In this document: positions 54,497-62,807 of the stretch, in pieces
Layout of the letters: each line of letters starts with the position of its first letter
Numbering within the stretch: position 1 is the first letter of the stretch
Source of the DNA: Bacteroidales bacterium
GTDB lineage: Bacteria; Bacteroidota; Bacteroidia; Bacteroidales; UBA932
Length of the DNA: 64,000 bases
NCBI GenBank assembly: GCA_017550655.1
Contig: JAFZOK010000013.1
Coordinates: 372,001-436,000 of the forward strand
Reading direction: 5' to 3'
The notes under the pieces: generated by a model
Seen by the model: only the letters and a program-made list of their open reading frames with translations
What the model was told of the DNA's origin: nothing
Databases searched by the model: none
Program-made: the position numbers and the translations under genes

Positions 54497-55540
54497 ATGA
54501 AGAAGAATCTTCCGGCATATGCATCAGACACTATCAAGTATTTGAGGTTTGTTCTGATCATTATGGTTGTTTATAGTCATAGCATGCCGAATGCTGACAG
54601 CTCTTTTAAGGCATTCTATATGGTTCACGACATAGTTGTGGTCAATTTGTTCAGCGTTGCCGTTCCCTTGTTTTTCTTTTTTAGCGGATATCTGTTTTTC
54701 TTAGGCGTGGAAAGATTTGGTTTCGGCGTATATAAATCAAAGCTCAAGAAACGGGCGAAAACATTGCTTCTGCCATATATAATCTGGTCGCTGGCAATAA
54801 TCGCATTGCTGTTTGTTTTTCAGAAACTGTTTCCTGGTCTTTTTTCCGGAACGTTTCAGAACATTTCGGAATTTGGCATACGGGATTTCTGGAACGCCCT
54901 GTGGGTTGCCCCCATAGAGTATCAGTTCTGGTTCCTTAGAGATCTGTTCATAGCCATACTGCTGACCCCCATAATCTGGCTTCTGATAAAATATCTTCAC
55001 ATACTGCCGATTTTGGCTCTCTGCGCCCTGTATCTTTTGCGCATAATTATTCCGATATCCGGCTTTGGTGTCGTATGCCTCTTCTTCTTCTCTTTGGGAG
55101 CGTTTTTCTCGATTCACAAGATTGATTTCTTCGGGTTCTGTGACAGATGTTTTTATGTGCTTATGGCCCTTTCTATTGTTTTGTTTGCAGCCAGCGTGGC
55201 CATAAAAGAGGGCAATCCGTATGATGTCTTTATCCATCGTATGAGCGTTATTGCCGGAGTGTTCTTTATGATATCGGCAGGCTTGAGGTTGAGGCGGTTG
55301 TTAAGCAGGCTTCCGGAAGTGTTCTATGATTCCACATTCTTTATCTACGCATTTCACGCAATTCCTATAGTCTTGTTTATGAGAATATTGGAGAAGGCGG
55401 GATTCTTGTCTTGCGAGAGGAATACCATTATTGCCTTTTTTGTGGTGCCGGTTGTCATTATCGCGATAAGCATATTGCTGTACCATATTCTTAGAAAGAT
55501 ATTTCCACGTTTCACCAGCCTCATTACAGGAGGAAGATAG
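54497..55540 (+). CDS. Acyltransferase family 3 membrane protein
   Basis: 347 residues with about ten membrane helices. The N-terminal motif YLRFVLIIMVVYSHS and the second-loop FFFFSGYLFF with following LPYIIWS, WFLRDLFIAI and FFIYAFHAIPIVL match the acyltransferase 3 family (OafA/WecH type), which acetylates or otherwise acylates sugars in envelope glycans; the active histidine would be His28 in YSHS. The target is unknown; nearby kdsB and glycosyltransferases fit a role in surface polysaccharide. Confidence 0.87.
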   Translation: MKKNLPAYASDTIKYLRFVLIIMVVYSHSMPNADSSFKAFYMVHDIVVVNLFSVAVPLFFFFSGYLFFLGVERFGFGVYKSKLKKRAKTLLLPYIIWSLAIIALLFVFQKLFPGLFSGTFQNISEFGIRDFWNALWVAPIEYQFWFLRDLFIAILLTPIIWLLIKYLHILPILALCALYLLRIIIPISGFGVVCLFFFSLGAFFSIHKIDFFGFCDRCFYVLMALSIVLFAASVAIKEGNPYDVFIHRMSVIAGVFFMISAGLRLRRLLSRLPEVFYDSTFFIYAFHAIPIVLFMRILEKAGFLSCERNTIIAFFVVPVVIIAISILLYHILRKIFPRFTSLITGGR

Positions 55541-55564
55541 TCTTAACTTCGACGATTCAAAATT

Positions 55565-56512
55565 ATGAAAAGACATTTTATTACCCTGATATTGTTTTCT
55601 GTGCTCTGCCTGTTTTGCGCAGAGTCCTGCAAGTTTATCAACAAGGGAGAAAAGGATGCCCATGACGATGAATATTCGGAGGCTCAGGTGGAAATTGACG
55701 ATGATGCAATTGAGATTGACTGTGGAGACGACGGGCTTGCAGTATTGGGAAAAATAGCGGTTGCGCTGGACAAGCTGGGCAAGAAGGCGGTGGAAAACGG
55801 GTGGATAGATACGTCAAAGAAAGAAAAGGTTGCTGTGCAAACGGTTGAGGAAGAAGAAAATCCGAAGCCGAAGGAACCGGACGCCTGGTATGGGAAAGAC
55901 TTCTCTGTTACCGTGGAATACAAGATGTATGTGAATTATAGCAAAAGGGTTCCGGAGGGAGACAAAACCTTCCTGATTACACGAGTCGGAAACAAGGCTT
56001 GGATCAGAACACAGAAACAGGGAATAACGCAGGATGTCAAGGTTTTTGAATATGCTGACGGAGGAACAACGGAAAAGATTTACAAGGGAGGAAAACTGAC
56101 CTGGACTTCTCCTCCTGCCGAAATCTCTCTTGGCGGAACCCTTGCCCAAAGACTTGTTTCCGGAAAGGAGTTTGCCATAGCAGGCAACAACACAAAGGTA
56201 AACACGGCGGGGGCAAAGGAAATCACTTATTGCGGAAGACCTTGCCTGATTGTGACAAAGGAGATTGATTCCCTGGTTTCCGGAATAAGCCTTCATATTA
56301 ATCAAACGCTATACCTGGACAAGGAATACGGGTTTGCCTACAAGAACATTGCAAAGGGTTCCGCATCCAATGGAATGAAGATAGACATGTCTCCGCTTGA
56401 GGTTACTTCCTTCACGGACAAGCCAACGCAAAAAGACGTTCCGTCCATAAATACCGAAGACCCGAGAGCAGCCCTTAAGAAAAAGGCCCTGAAAGCGGCT
56501 GGATTGAAATAA
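55565..56512 (+). CDS. Exported protein of unknown function with acidic N-terminal region
   Basis: 315 residues. The N terminus RHFITLILFSVLCLFCAESC looks like a lipoprotein or secretory signal, with Cys22 as a candidate lipidation site though AESC is a weak lipobox. A strongly acidic region (about 30-60) is followed by a charged linker and a beta-rich domain (DFSVTVEYKMYVNYSKRVP, KTFLITRVGNKAWIRTQKQG, YLDKEYGFAYKNIAKGS). The latter half recalls DUF4412/LolA-like lipid-binding proteins, but I cannot place it. The tail EDPRAALKKKALKAAGLK is a lysine-rich helix. Confidence 0.55.
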   Translation: MKRHFITLILFSVLCLFCAESCKFINKGEKDAHDDEYSEAQVEIDDDAIEIDCGDDGLAVLGKIAVALDKLGKKAVENGWIDTSKKEKVAVQTVEEEENPKPKEPDAWYGKDFSVTVEYKMYVNYSKRVPEGDKTFLITRVGNKAWIRTQKQGITQDVKVFEYADGGTTEKIYKGGKLTWTSPPAEISLGGTLAQRLVSGKEFAIAGNNTKVNTAGAKEITYCGRPCLIVTKEIDSLVSGISLHINQTLYLDKEYGFAYKNIAKGSASNGMKIDMSPLEVTSFTDKPTQKDVPSINTEDPRAALKKKALKAAGLK

Positions 56513-56549
56513 ATCAGACTACTCTACGCAAATTCGACATATTTTGATT

Positions 56550-57722
56550 ATGAAAAGATTTTTGCTTTTGGGCCTCGCCACTTTGTTCTGCCTGCAAATC
56601 TTTGGGCAGGGAAACACGTCCAATATCAATTACTACGGCCATATTTACGTGCAGTCAGAGATAAACGGCCAGCCTGCAAATCTTGCGTTTGACACCGGCT
56701 CTCCTTACACCTGCCTCGACAGCACCTTCTTTGCCGGATGCACTTACAAATACAAAAACATGGGCAAGGCACAGATGGGCGGCACCGGGAATAAAAAGGA
56801 ATTTGTCCGCATCATCATCGGAGAGCTTACATATACCGCCGGTGGAAAAGAATATACAAGCAAAGTCTCTCCAATCTTTCAGCTTAAGCCAATTATCGGC
56901 GATTATGCAGACGGGCTGCTGGGCATTTCGGATTTTGGCGGAAAGATTATTTCCATAGATTACAGGAACGAGAAGATGACCTTTCTTGATAAGCTGGATA
57001 AAACTGACATAGAGGGATTTACCAAGATCGCTATCAGATATGCAAACAACAGGATCTATGTTCCTGTAACCGTTACCGTGAGCAAGGATAAGGTCATAAC
57101 CGGGGAAGCTCTCGTAGATCTTGGAAGCGGGGGAACCGTTACCTTCACAGCCGCGGTTGCAAAACAGCATTCCCTTAAAGACATCTCCCCTGTTTTGTTT
57201 TATGAAATGGGGCACGGAGGTGTTGGTGGAGAGGCGGCTGGATGCTATTTCCGGGCAGAAAAGGCAAGCGTCGGCCCTTTCAGCCTCAGCGATATCCTTA
57301 TGGATTACAGCCTGAATACCGGCGGAGCGCTTGCCGCTAGTGAATATATCGGCATTGTAGGAAACGATTTCTGGGAACGGTTTGACATAATAATGGACCT
57401 GCCGGGCAAATCCCTGTATCTCAGGCCTAACCAAGACTACGGAAAGCCGTTTAAATGCCCGGTCGAAGGCTTTGCCTTTACAGACCGCAGCAAGACTCTC
57501 GGATGCTGGGTAGTCAACTGCATCATCAAAGATTCCAACGCGGAAAGGGCCGGTCTTAAAAACAAGGACCAGATTCTGACAATCAACGGAAGAGATGTAA
57601 AGACAATAAGTCTTGACGAGCAGAAGACCCTCTTCGATGAAATGACATCCGCAACCCTTACAATCCGTCGCGGAGACTCAACTCAAACCATCTCCTTCGA
57701 CTTCGACGAACCAAAACTGTAA
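56550..57722 (+). CDS. Exported aspartyl protease with PDZ domain
   Basis: 390 residues from the ATG at 56550; a TTG 6 bases upstream is rejected. A signal peptide (KRFLLLGLATLFCLQIFGQ) is followed by two retropepsin-like half domains fused in tandem. The first has LAFDTGSP with the catalytic Asp; the second has ALVDLGSGGTVTF, where the canonical T of D-T-G is Leu. A PDZ domain (about 305-385, WVVNCIIKDSNAERAGLKNK and DQILTINGRDVKT) ends the protein. This architecture occurs widely in Bacteroidota and is predicted periplasmic. Whether the DLG half is active is uncertain. Confidence 0.85.
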   Translation: MKRFLLLGLATLFCLQIFGQGNTSNINYYGHIYVQSEINGQPANLAFDTGSPYTCLDSTFFAGCTYKYKNMGKAQMGGTGNKKEFVRIIIGELTYTAGGKEYTSKVSPIFQLKPIIGDYADGLLGISDFGGKIISIDYRNEKMTFLDKLDKTDIEGFTKIAIRYANNRIYVPVTVTVSKDKVITGEALVDLGSGGTVTFTAAVAKQHSLKDISPVLFYEMGHGGVGGEAAGCYFRAEKASVGPFSLSDILMDYSLNTGGALAASEYIGIVGNDFWERFDIIMDLPGKSLYLRPNQDYGKPFKCPVEGFAFTDRSKTLGCWVVNCIIKDSNAERAGLKNKDQILTINGRDVKTISLDEQKTLFDEMTSATLTIRRGDSTQTISFDFDEPKL

Positions 57723-57727
57723 TTTCT

Positions 57728-59041
57728 TTACACTCCAATTAGTTCTTCTGCAAAGCGGGTGTAGTTGGTCTGTGCATCCCATTCTTCCTTCCAGTTGATG
57801 TAGCAGTTCTGCTTCATCTGGGTGTGGATTTCCCCCGGAAGGAGGATATATTCAACGATTTGGTTTTTAAGATTTTCTGCGGTTATGTCCGCATCAACGA
57901 TATAACCTACCGGGCAGTTGCGGAAGAGTTCCTTAACGCCGCCCACGTTGGTTGCGATAACAGGAATACCGTAGCTCATGGCCTCCATAATTGAAACCGG
58001 AATGCCTTCGCTTCTGCTAGCAAGAATGAACAGGTCCGCCCCTTCATTCTTGTAGAATTCCAGGATTTCATCGTGAGGTTTTGAGCCCTTGAATTCTATG
58101 TCTGGATCTTTTGCCTCTTCCTTAAGCCGGGTTAGCATATTGCCGCCGCCAAAATGGGTGTAGGTTATCCTGTCAAAGCCCCGTTGCCTGATTTTATCCA
58201 TTGCGGATTTGTCTTCTTTAATCAGCTGTATGGCTTTGATAACCAGGTCTATTCTCTTGAGCGGAATGGTGTTGGCGCAGCCAACGATTCTGAAGGTTCT
58301 GTTTTCCTCAGCGATTGCATTATGGAAGTTTTCATCGTGATGCGTGGAGCCAAGATGCCAGACCTCGATGATTTTAGGGCAAGGATTGTAGTTCTTCTTG
58401 ATGTAGTTCATTCCGTCGTATGAAACGGGAATGGCATAATCTGTATGCTCCATTATCATATCGCGGAAAGGAAGATATCCCTTTGCCTCCTCGTAAAGGT
58501 CAGAGCCGTGAAATCTGGCGCAGAACATAGGCATTATTTCCACATTCGGTCTTACGAGTTTCTTCAGGAACGGGATGAGCATTGCGCTTTTGTCCCCCCA
58601 GTAGAAATAGATCTTGTCGGCGAAGCTGCATTCCCTTACAACTTCTTCCATCAGCTTTTTGTTTCCCAGTATTGTCCTGAGCATCAGGAAGTAATTGAAG
58701 AAGATATGAAGGCGCTTGCCAATACCTGCCTTCTTGTTTCTCTTTCCGAATACGGCACGGAAAAACTCCTTTGTGGCAAAGAAGAACGGGGCCGTGTTGA
58801 AGAGGCCTTTTCTTATTAATCCCTTTTTGTCCTTGTGGTCAAACGGAAGAAGCGGAGTTGCAATGTCCACGCTTGAGGGATGAGACCTCATTTCCCCGTC
58901 CGGGCGGTAGAGGGGAAAGACGGTTATCCTGTGGAACTGTTCTGCGAGATATGGAACCTCGTCCGCAAGGAAAGTCTCGCCCCCTCCAAACGGATATGTG
59001 TTGGAGAAAAGGACGAGCTTAACTCTGTGCGGATCGTGCAT
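57728..59041 (-). CDS. Glycosyltransferase, GT4 family
   Basis: 437 residues from the ATG at 59039-59041, chosen because a longer frame would run into the upstream gene. KLVLFSNTYPFGGGETF is the N-terminal Rossmann glycine loop; the donor domain carries RIVGCANTIPLKRIDLVIKA, ILASRSEGIPVSIMEAMSYG with the EX7E donor motif, and VIATNVGGVKELF. It transfers sugars from nucleotide donors with retention. It lies 11 bases after the OmpA-TPR gene and 5 bases from the convergent protease stop. Confidence 0.92.
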   Translation of the reverse strand: MHDPHRVKLVLFSNTYPFGGGETFLADEVPYLAEQFHRITVFPLYRPDGEMRSHPSSVDIATPLLPFDHKDKKGLIRKGLFNTAPFFFATKEFFRAVFGKRNKKAGIGKRLHIFFNYFLMLRTILGNKKLMEEVVRECSFADKIYFYWGDKSAMLIPFLKKLVRPNVEIMPMFCARFHGSDLYEEAKGYLPFRDMIMEHTDYAIPVSYDGMNYIKKNYNPCPKIIEVWHLGSTHHDENFHNAIAEENRTFRIVGCANTIPLKRIDLVIKAIQLIKEDKSAMDKIRQRGFDRITYTHFGGGNMLTRLKEEAKDPDIEFKGSKPHDEILEFYKNEGADLFILASRSEGIPVSIMEAMSYGIPVIATNVGGVKELFRNCPVGYIVDADITAENLKNQIVEYILLPGEIHTQMKQNCYINWKEEWDAQTNYTRFAEELIGV

Positions 59042-59052
59042 TTCCGAGTTGT

Positions 59053-60729
59053 TTACTGCAGGGTGGCGAACTCCCTGTCGTTGTCTATGCGCTCTTCGTA
59101 AGACATCTTCTCGAAAGACTTGACGAGTTCGTTTTCGCAAGTGGTCACATCTCCCTTTCTGGCGGCAATGATTGCCCTGAGGTAGGACTCATCCGGATCG
59201 TATTCCTTCTTGAGGACTTTCAGGGCTTCATCGTTTCTTCCCTTAAGGAGAAGTGCAAGTCCGTGGGTGAAACCATCCGTTCCGTCGAGAACCTCGAGGG
59301 CTCCGTCATAGTCTCCGTCCTGGATAAGGAGGGATCCCAGATTTTCCTTGGCGGCGGATATCATTTCTCCATTTTCTCCCTGAGCCATGTAGAAGTATTC
59401 AGCCGCTTTGTCCGCATTGCCCTTCTGGAGTTCTACAACTCCAAGGTTGTTGTAATAGCCTGCGGTCTTGTCGGTTATCCTGTTAAGGAAGTTAAGGGCC
59501 TCGGCCGGCTTGTTCTGCTGAAGGGCAAGGGCCGCAAGGTTGTTGAGAGCCCTCTGGCTGTTGAATCTCTTTACTGCCTGGTTGTAGATGGAAGCCTTCT
59601 TTGCGGCATCCTCAAACAGGTTGGCGCTGTAGAGCAGGCCTTCTTCGGTGAGGCGGTCGTCAGAAGTCTCGATCATCTGCTTGAGCTCGTCGTCTGTGAA
59701 GTTCTTCTTGTCTATCTCGGCGACTATGCGGCTGCGCCTTAACTGAGGGAGAACCTTGTTGTTGAGGGTCTGGAAAACCTGGGACATATTTCTGATTTCC
59801 CTCTCCCTTACAACTGGATCTGAATACATTGAAAGAACCCTGATTATGAGATCCTTATCCTCGATGTTGGACTCTTCCACAAGCTTCTTGAATCCTTCCC
59901 AGTCTTCTCCCTTCTCCTCAACGGTAACGTCCATATCAACGTCCGCCCTCTTGGAGATGGTCTTGTCGTAAGCGGCCTTGGCGCTCTTGGCTCTCTGGAC
60001 GGAAAGCTTGTTGTTGTTGTCTTCAGGTCCTTCAGGGGAAGCGTATCCTATGATCTTTCCCTTCTTTACGGTTTTCTTAGAGTCTTTCTTGGCATCGCTG
60101 AGGAATTTTTCAAAAGCCTTTACCTCATCGGAATTCAGGCGTGCGGCCTTTACATCAGCCTTGTTGACATCGTAGAGAATTTGCGTTTCCACAGTCTCCG
60201 TGCTTTCCATTTCGTAGTTATCTTTTTCGAAGAAAGGAATGCCATTGGTCTGTGCAAGCATTGAAGTGCATATTGTTCCCTCGGCGATCTTGAATGGCAG
60301 AGGGTATTCCCAACTCTTGGATTTGCTTGCGTTATAGATGGTTACGGCAAGCTGGAGAACAGCCTTCTCCATTCCCGGCTTGTACTGGAAAACCACGTCG
60401 CGCTTTACGGCACTGGCGCTCTTGTAAGGAATGGCGGTGTAGTTGTCCCTGATCTTTTCTCCCTGCATCCAGAAATCCGGTGCGTTTTCGGTTATTCCGT
60501 TGTAAACCAGCTGAGGCGTAATCTTCAGATATGCGTTTGGCACAAAATAATTGGCCGGAAAACTAATAGTATAGGTGGCCTTGATCTGTCCGGCTTTGCA
60601 CTCCAGGATTTTTGGAGTGCAGTCTGTCTTTACCATTGACGCGAGTTTTGCCATCTGCTGAGGGTTTGCGCAGAAAGCTGCGATTACGGCCGTTGCCGCA
60701 ATGAGAGTGGTTTTGAAAAATCTCTTCAT
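59053..60729 (-). CDS. OmpA-like domain and TPR periplasmic protein
   Basis: 558 residues with a signal peptide (RFFKTTLIAATAVIAAFCA; a Cys-type lipobox is not clear). An N-terminal beta-rich region (about 30-170) precedes an OmpA-like peptidoglycan-binding motif (GKIIGYASPEGPEDNNNKLS, VQRAKSAKAAYDK) interrupted by a charged linker, then TPR units in the C-terminal 170 residues (YYNNLGVVELQKGNADKAAE, YFYMAQGENGEMISAAKENL). Such proteins tie peptidoglycan to outer-membrane assemblies. Between kdsB (13 bases) and the glycosyltransferase. Confidence 0.75.
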   Translation of the reverse strand: MKRFFKTTLIAATAVIAAFCANPQQMAKLASMVKTDCTPKILECKAGQIKATYTISFPANYFVPNAYLKITPQLVYNGITENAPDFWMQGEKIRDNYTAIPYKSASAVKRDVVFQYKPGMEKAVLQLAVTIYNASKSKSWEYPLPFKIAEGTICTSMLAQTNGIPFFEKDNYEMESTETVETQILYDVNKADVKAARLNSDEVKAFEKFLSDAKKDSKKTVKKGKIIGYASPEGPEDNNNKLSVQRAKSAKAAYDKTISKRADVDMDVTVEEKGEDWEGFKKLVEESNIEDKDLIIRVLSMYSDPVVREREIRNMSQVFQTLNNKVLPQLRRSRIVAEIDKKNFTDDELKQMIETSDDRLTEEGLLYSANLFEDAAKKASIYNQAVKRFNSQRALNNLAALALQQNKPAEALNFLNRITDKTAGYYNNLGVVELQKGNADKAAEYFYMAQGENGEMISAAKENLGSLLIQDGDYDGALEVLDGTDGFTHGLALLLKGRNDEALKVLKKEYDPDESYLRAIIAARKGDVTTCENELVKSFEKMSYEERIDNDREFATLQ

Positions 60730-60742
60730 ATAGTTTTAGTTC

Positions 60743-61504
60743 TTATATTTCTTTGAAATCCATTTTGTTGATTCTTTCCAGGTCTTCCGGAGTGTCAATG
60801 CCGAAAGACGGAGTGTTGCACTCTGCGACCTTGATCCTCAGGCCGTTTTCCAGCCAGCGCAGCTGCTCCAGCTTCTCGCATTTTTCCAGGAAGCTTTCCT
60901 CCATGGCGCATATCTTTTCCAGGGCGTAAGCGCGGTAGCCGTAAAGCCCCACGTGAAGATAATATGGAAGGCTGCCCAGCATCTCGTCCGTCAGAGCCTC
61001 TCCCCTGTGGAAAGGAATCAGGCTGCGGGAAAAGTAGAGGGCGTTCATATCCTTGTCCACAACAACTTTCGGGCGGTTGGCGTCTTCCAGGGCGGAAACG
61101 CTATCGGCACGCTTTACTATGGTGGCGATATCAACACCGTCTTTCATAAGCGTGTGCGCAAGGGTTTCCATCTGGAGGGTGGAAATGAATGGCTCGTCTC
61201 CCTGGACGTTAATTACGCCATCGAAAGATTTTCCGCTTTGGGAGGTATATGTATGCAGAGCTTCCAGGCAACGGTCCGTTCCGCTGCGGTGAGAGGAGGA
61301 GGTCATAACGGCCCGTCCGCCGTTTTCGGTAACGGTCCGGAAAATCCTCTCGTCGTCCGTGGCCACGCACACGTCTGAAAAGACCTTTGCGGCCTGGCGG
61401 AATGTGCGGACTACCATAGGAACACCGTGAACGAGGGCCAGCGGCTTTCCCGGGAACCTCGTGGAGGCGTATCTGGAAGGAATGATTGCAAGTATTTTTT
61501 CCAT
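60743..61504 (-). CDS. kdsB: 3-deoxy-manno-octulosonate cytidylyltransferase
   Basis: 253 residues. IIPSRYASTRFPGKPLALVH, the ATDDERI and INVQGDEPFISTLQM motifs and HVGLYGYRAYALEKIC match KdsB, which makes CMP-Kdo for the inner core of lipopolysaccharide. The start codon is embedded in an ATCGCGAT palindrome (61503-61510). It leads an operon with the OmpA-TPR and glycosyltransferase genes. Confidence 0.97.
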   Translation of the reverse strand: MEKILAIIPSRYASTRFPGKPLALVHGVPMVVRTFRQAAKVFSDVCVATDDERIFRTVTENGGRAVMTSSSHRSGTDRCLEALHTYTSQSGKSFDGVINVQGDEPFISTLQMETLAHTLMKDGVDIATIVKRADSVSALEDANRPKVVVDKDMNALYFSRSLIPFHRGEALTDEMLGSLPYYLHVGLYGYRAYALEKICAMEESFLEKCEKLEQLRWLENGLRIKVAECNTPSFGIDTPEDLERINKMDFKEI

Positions 61505-61554
61505 CGCGATGAAAATGATACAAAAATCGGGCAGAAGTCCTTTCTGCCATCATA

Positions 61555-61562
61555 CAAAAATA
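61555..61562 (-). promoter_or_regulatory. -7 promoter element for kdsB
   Basis: The minus strand reads TATTTTTG, matching TAnnTTTG, 50 bases before the kdsB start; it overlaps the left arm of the inverted repeat at 61557-61583. Confidence 0.5.
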
Positions 61563-61583
61563 CTGAAAAAATGTCAGTATTTT
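61557..61583. promoter_or_regulatory. Candidate operator between kdsB and the sigma-54 activator
   Basis: AAAATACTGA (61557-61566) and TCAGTATTTT (61574-61583) form a perfect 10-base inverted repeat with a 7-base spacer. It overlaps the kdsB promoter element and ends just before the activator's promoter element, a position suited to control both. Confidence 0.45.
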
Positions 61584-61585
61584 CT

Positions 61586-61593
61586 TAACTTTG
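61586..61593 (+). promoter_or_regulatory. -7 promoter element for the sigma-54 activator operon
   Basis: TAACTTTG matches TAnnTTTG, 29 bases before the ATG at 61623. Confidence 0.55.
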
Positions 61594-61622
61594 CCTTTTG
61601 AGCAAGAAAAATATATTAGGAA

Positions 61623-62807
61623 ATGGAGTTGCAGAGTTTAAAAAACCGCTTTGACCTGATAGGAGACGACCCTCAGTTTCTGCGCGCCCTTGCGGTGGCG
61701 GAGCAGGTTGCCTCTACGGATATGTCCGTGCTGGTAATGGGAGAGAGCGGAGTGGGAAAGGAATCCATACCTCAGATAATCCACAGCAACAGCCCGAGAA
61801 AACACCATAAATACATAGCCGTAAACTGCGGAGCCATTCCGGAGGGAACGATGGAAAGCGAGCTTTTCGGCCATATCAAAGGCTCCTTTACCGGAGCCAA
61901 CGAGAACCGTAAGGGATATTTTGAGGTTGCTGACGGCGGAACGATATTCCTTGACGAGGTGGGAGAACTGAGCGCGGAGTCCCAGAAGAGGCTTCTCAGG
62001 GTGCTGGAAAGCGGAGAGTTCTACAAGGTTGGATCTTCCACCGTCCAGAAAACGGACGTGAGGGTGATAGCTGCCACAAACGTGGACCTTATGGAGGCCA
62101 TCCGTCAGAAGAAATTCAGGGAAGACCTTTACTACAGGCTTAACCAGATACCGATAACCCTTCCTCCACTAAGGGAAAGGCGCGGGGACATCTTCCTGCT
62201 TTTCAGGAAGTTTGCGGTAGATTGCGCAGACCGTTACAACATGCCGCCGGTTTCCCTGACAAGAGATGCCCAGGCGGTACTGCTGTCATACAGATGGCCG
62301 GGCAACATCCGTCAGCTTAAAAATATCGTTGAACAGATAACGGTTCTTGAAACTTCCCGGGAAATAGATGCGGCGAAGCTGAAATCCTATATACCTCAGA
62401 ACGAAGACCTTCATCCGGTTATCAGCATTCCGGGGCAGGACGGCGGTTTCATCAACGACAAGGAAGTGATCTACAAGATGATCTATTCCCTAAAGCAAGA
62501 AGTTGACGCCATCAAGCAGAAGATGTCCGCCGGAGGACTTCCGGTTCCGCCGCAGAACATACAGGTTGAGCCGGACAATCCTTCGCCCTCCAATTCCGCG
62601 CCTAAGGTAATAGTGGTTGAGCAGACGCCGGAAGAGGAACCGAAAGACCTGTCCATAGAATCTATGTACAAGGAGAGGATAATCGAGGTTCTGAAAAAGT
62701 ATCCGCGCAACCGCAAGGCTGCCGCTGAAGAGCTTGGAATATCCGAAAGAACCCTTTACCGCAAAATCAAGGAGTACGGAATAGACCTGAAAAAGAAAAA
62801 GAAATGA
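61623..62807 (+). CDS. Sigma-54-dependent transcription activator without receiver domain
   Basis: 394 residues. The AAA+ domain begins almost at the N terminus: Walker A G40ESGVGKE47, the sigma-54 contact loop GSFTGA at 87-92, Walker B FLDE at 109-112, and the RFREDLYYRLN-type FREDLYYRLNQIPITLPPL. A proline-rich linker leads to a C-terminal Fis-type helix-turn-helix (RNRKAAAEELGISERTLYRK). No receiver, GAF or PAS domain precedes it, so regulation must be by partner protein, expression level or operator. In Bacteroidales this gene is commonly linked to lptE and secG, suggesting envelope-related targets. It overlaps lptE by 4 bases. Confidence 0.92.
   Translation: MELQSLKNRFDLIGDDPQFLRALAVAEQVASTDMSVLVMGESGVGKESIPQIIHSNSPRKHHKYIAVNCGAIPEGTMESELFGHIKGSFTGANENRKGYFEVADGGTIFLDEVGELSAESQKRLLRVLESGEFYKVGSSTVQKTDVRVIAATNVDLMEAIRQKKFREDLYYRLNQIPITLPPLRERRGDIFLLFRKFAVDCADRYNMPPVSLTRDAQAVLLSYRWPGNIRQLKNIVEQITVLETSREIDAAKLKSYIPQNEDLHPVISIPGQDGGFINDKEVIYKMIYSLKQEVDAIKQKMSAGGLPVPPQNIQVEPDNPSPSNSAPKVIVVEQTPEEEPKDLSIESMYKERIIEVLKKYPRNRKAAAEELGISERTLYRKIKEYGIDLKKKKK

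Larger units (their letters stand above)
369..60102. repeat. Dispersed 9-base word CTCAGCGAT
   Basis: Exact copies on the plus strand begin at 369, 1102, 3474, 14150, 30561, 33686, 37206, 38182, 57285 and 58307. Copies on the minus strand (ATCGCTGAG on plus) begin at 1377, 10267, 14233, 16551, 25680, 35689, 40269 and 60094. That is 18 by eye, against about 0.5 expected for a random 9-mer on both strands of 64 kb. Confidence 0.65.
4526..61510. repeat. Dispersed palindrome ATCGCGAT
   Basis: Exact copies begin at 4526, 13011, 14306, 19164, 22346, 23886, 40976, 52686, 55460 and 61503: ten by eye, against about one expected for an 8-base palindrome in 64 kb. Two copies overlap start codons (lepA and kdsB). 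Confidence 0.6.

Noticed and set aside
59042-59140. N-terminal extension of the GT4 gene into the OmpA-TPR gene
   Set aside because: The additional residues are Arg/His-rich with no similarity and overlap a real gene; the ATG at 59041 matches the family start.
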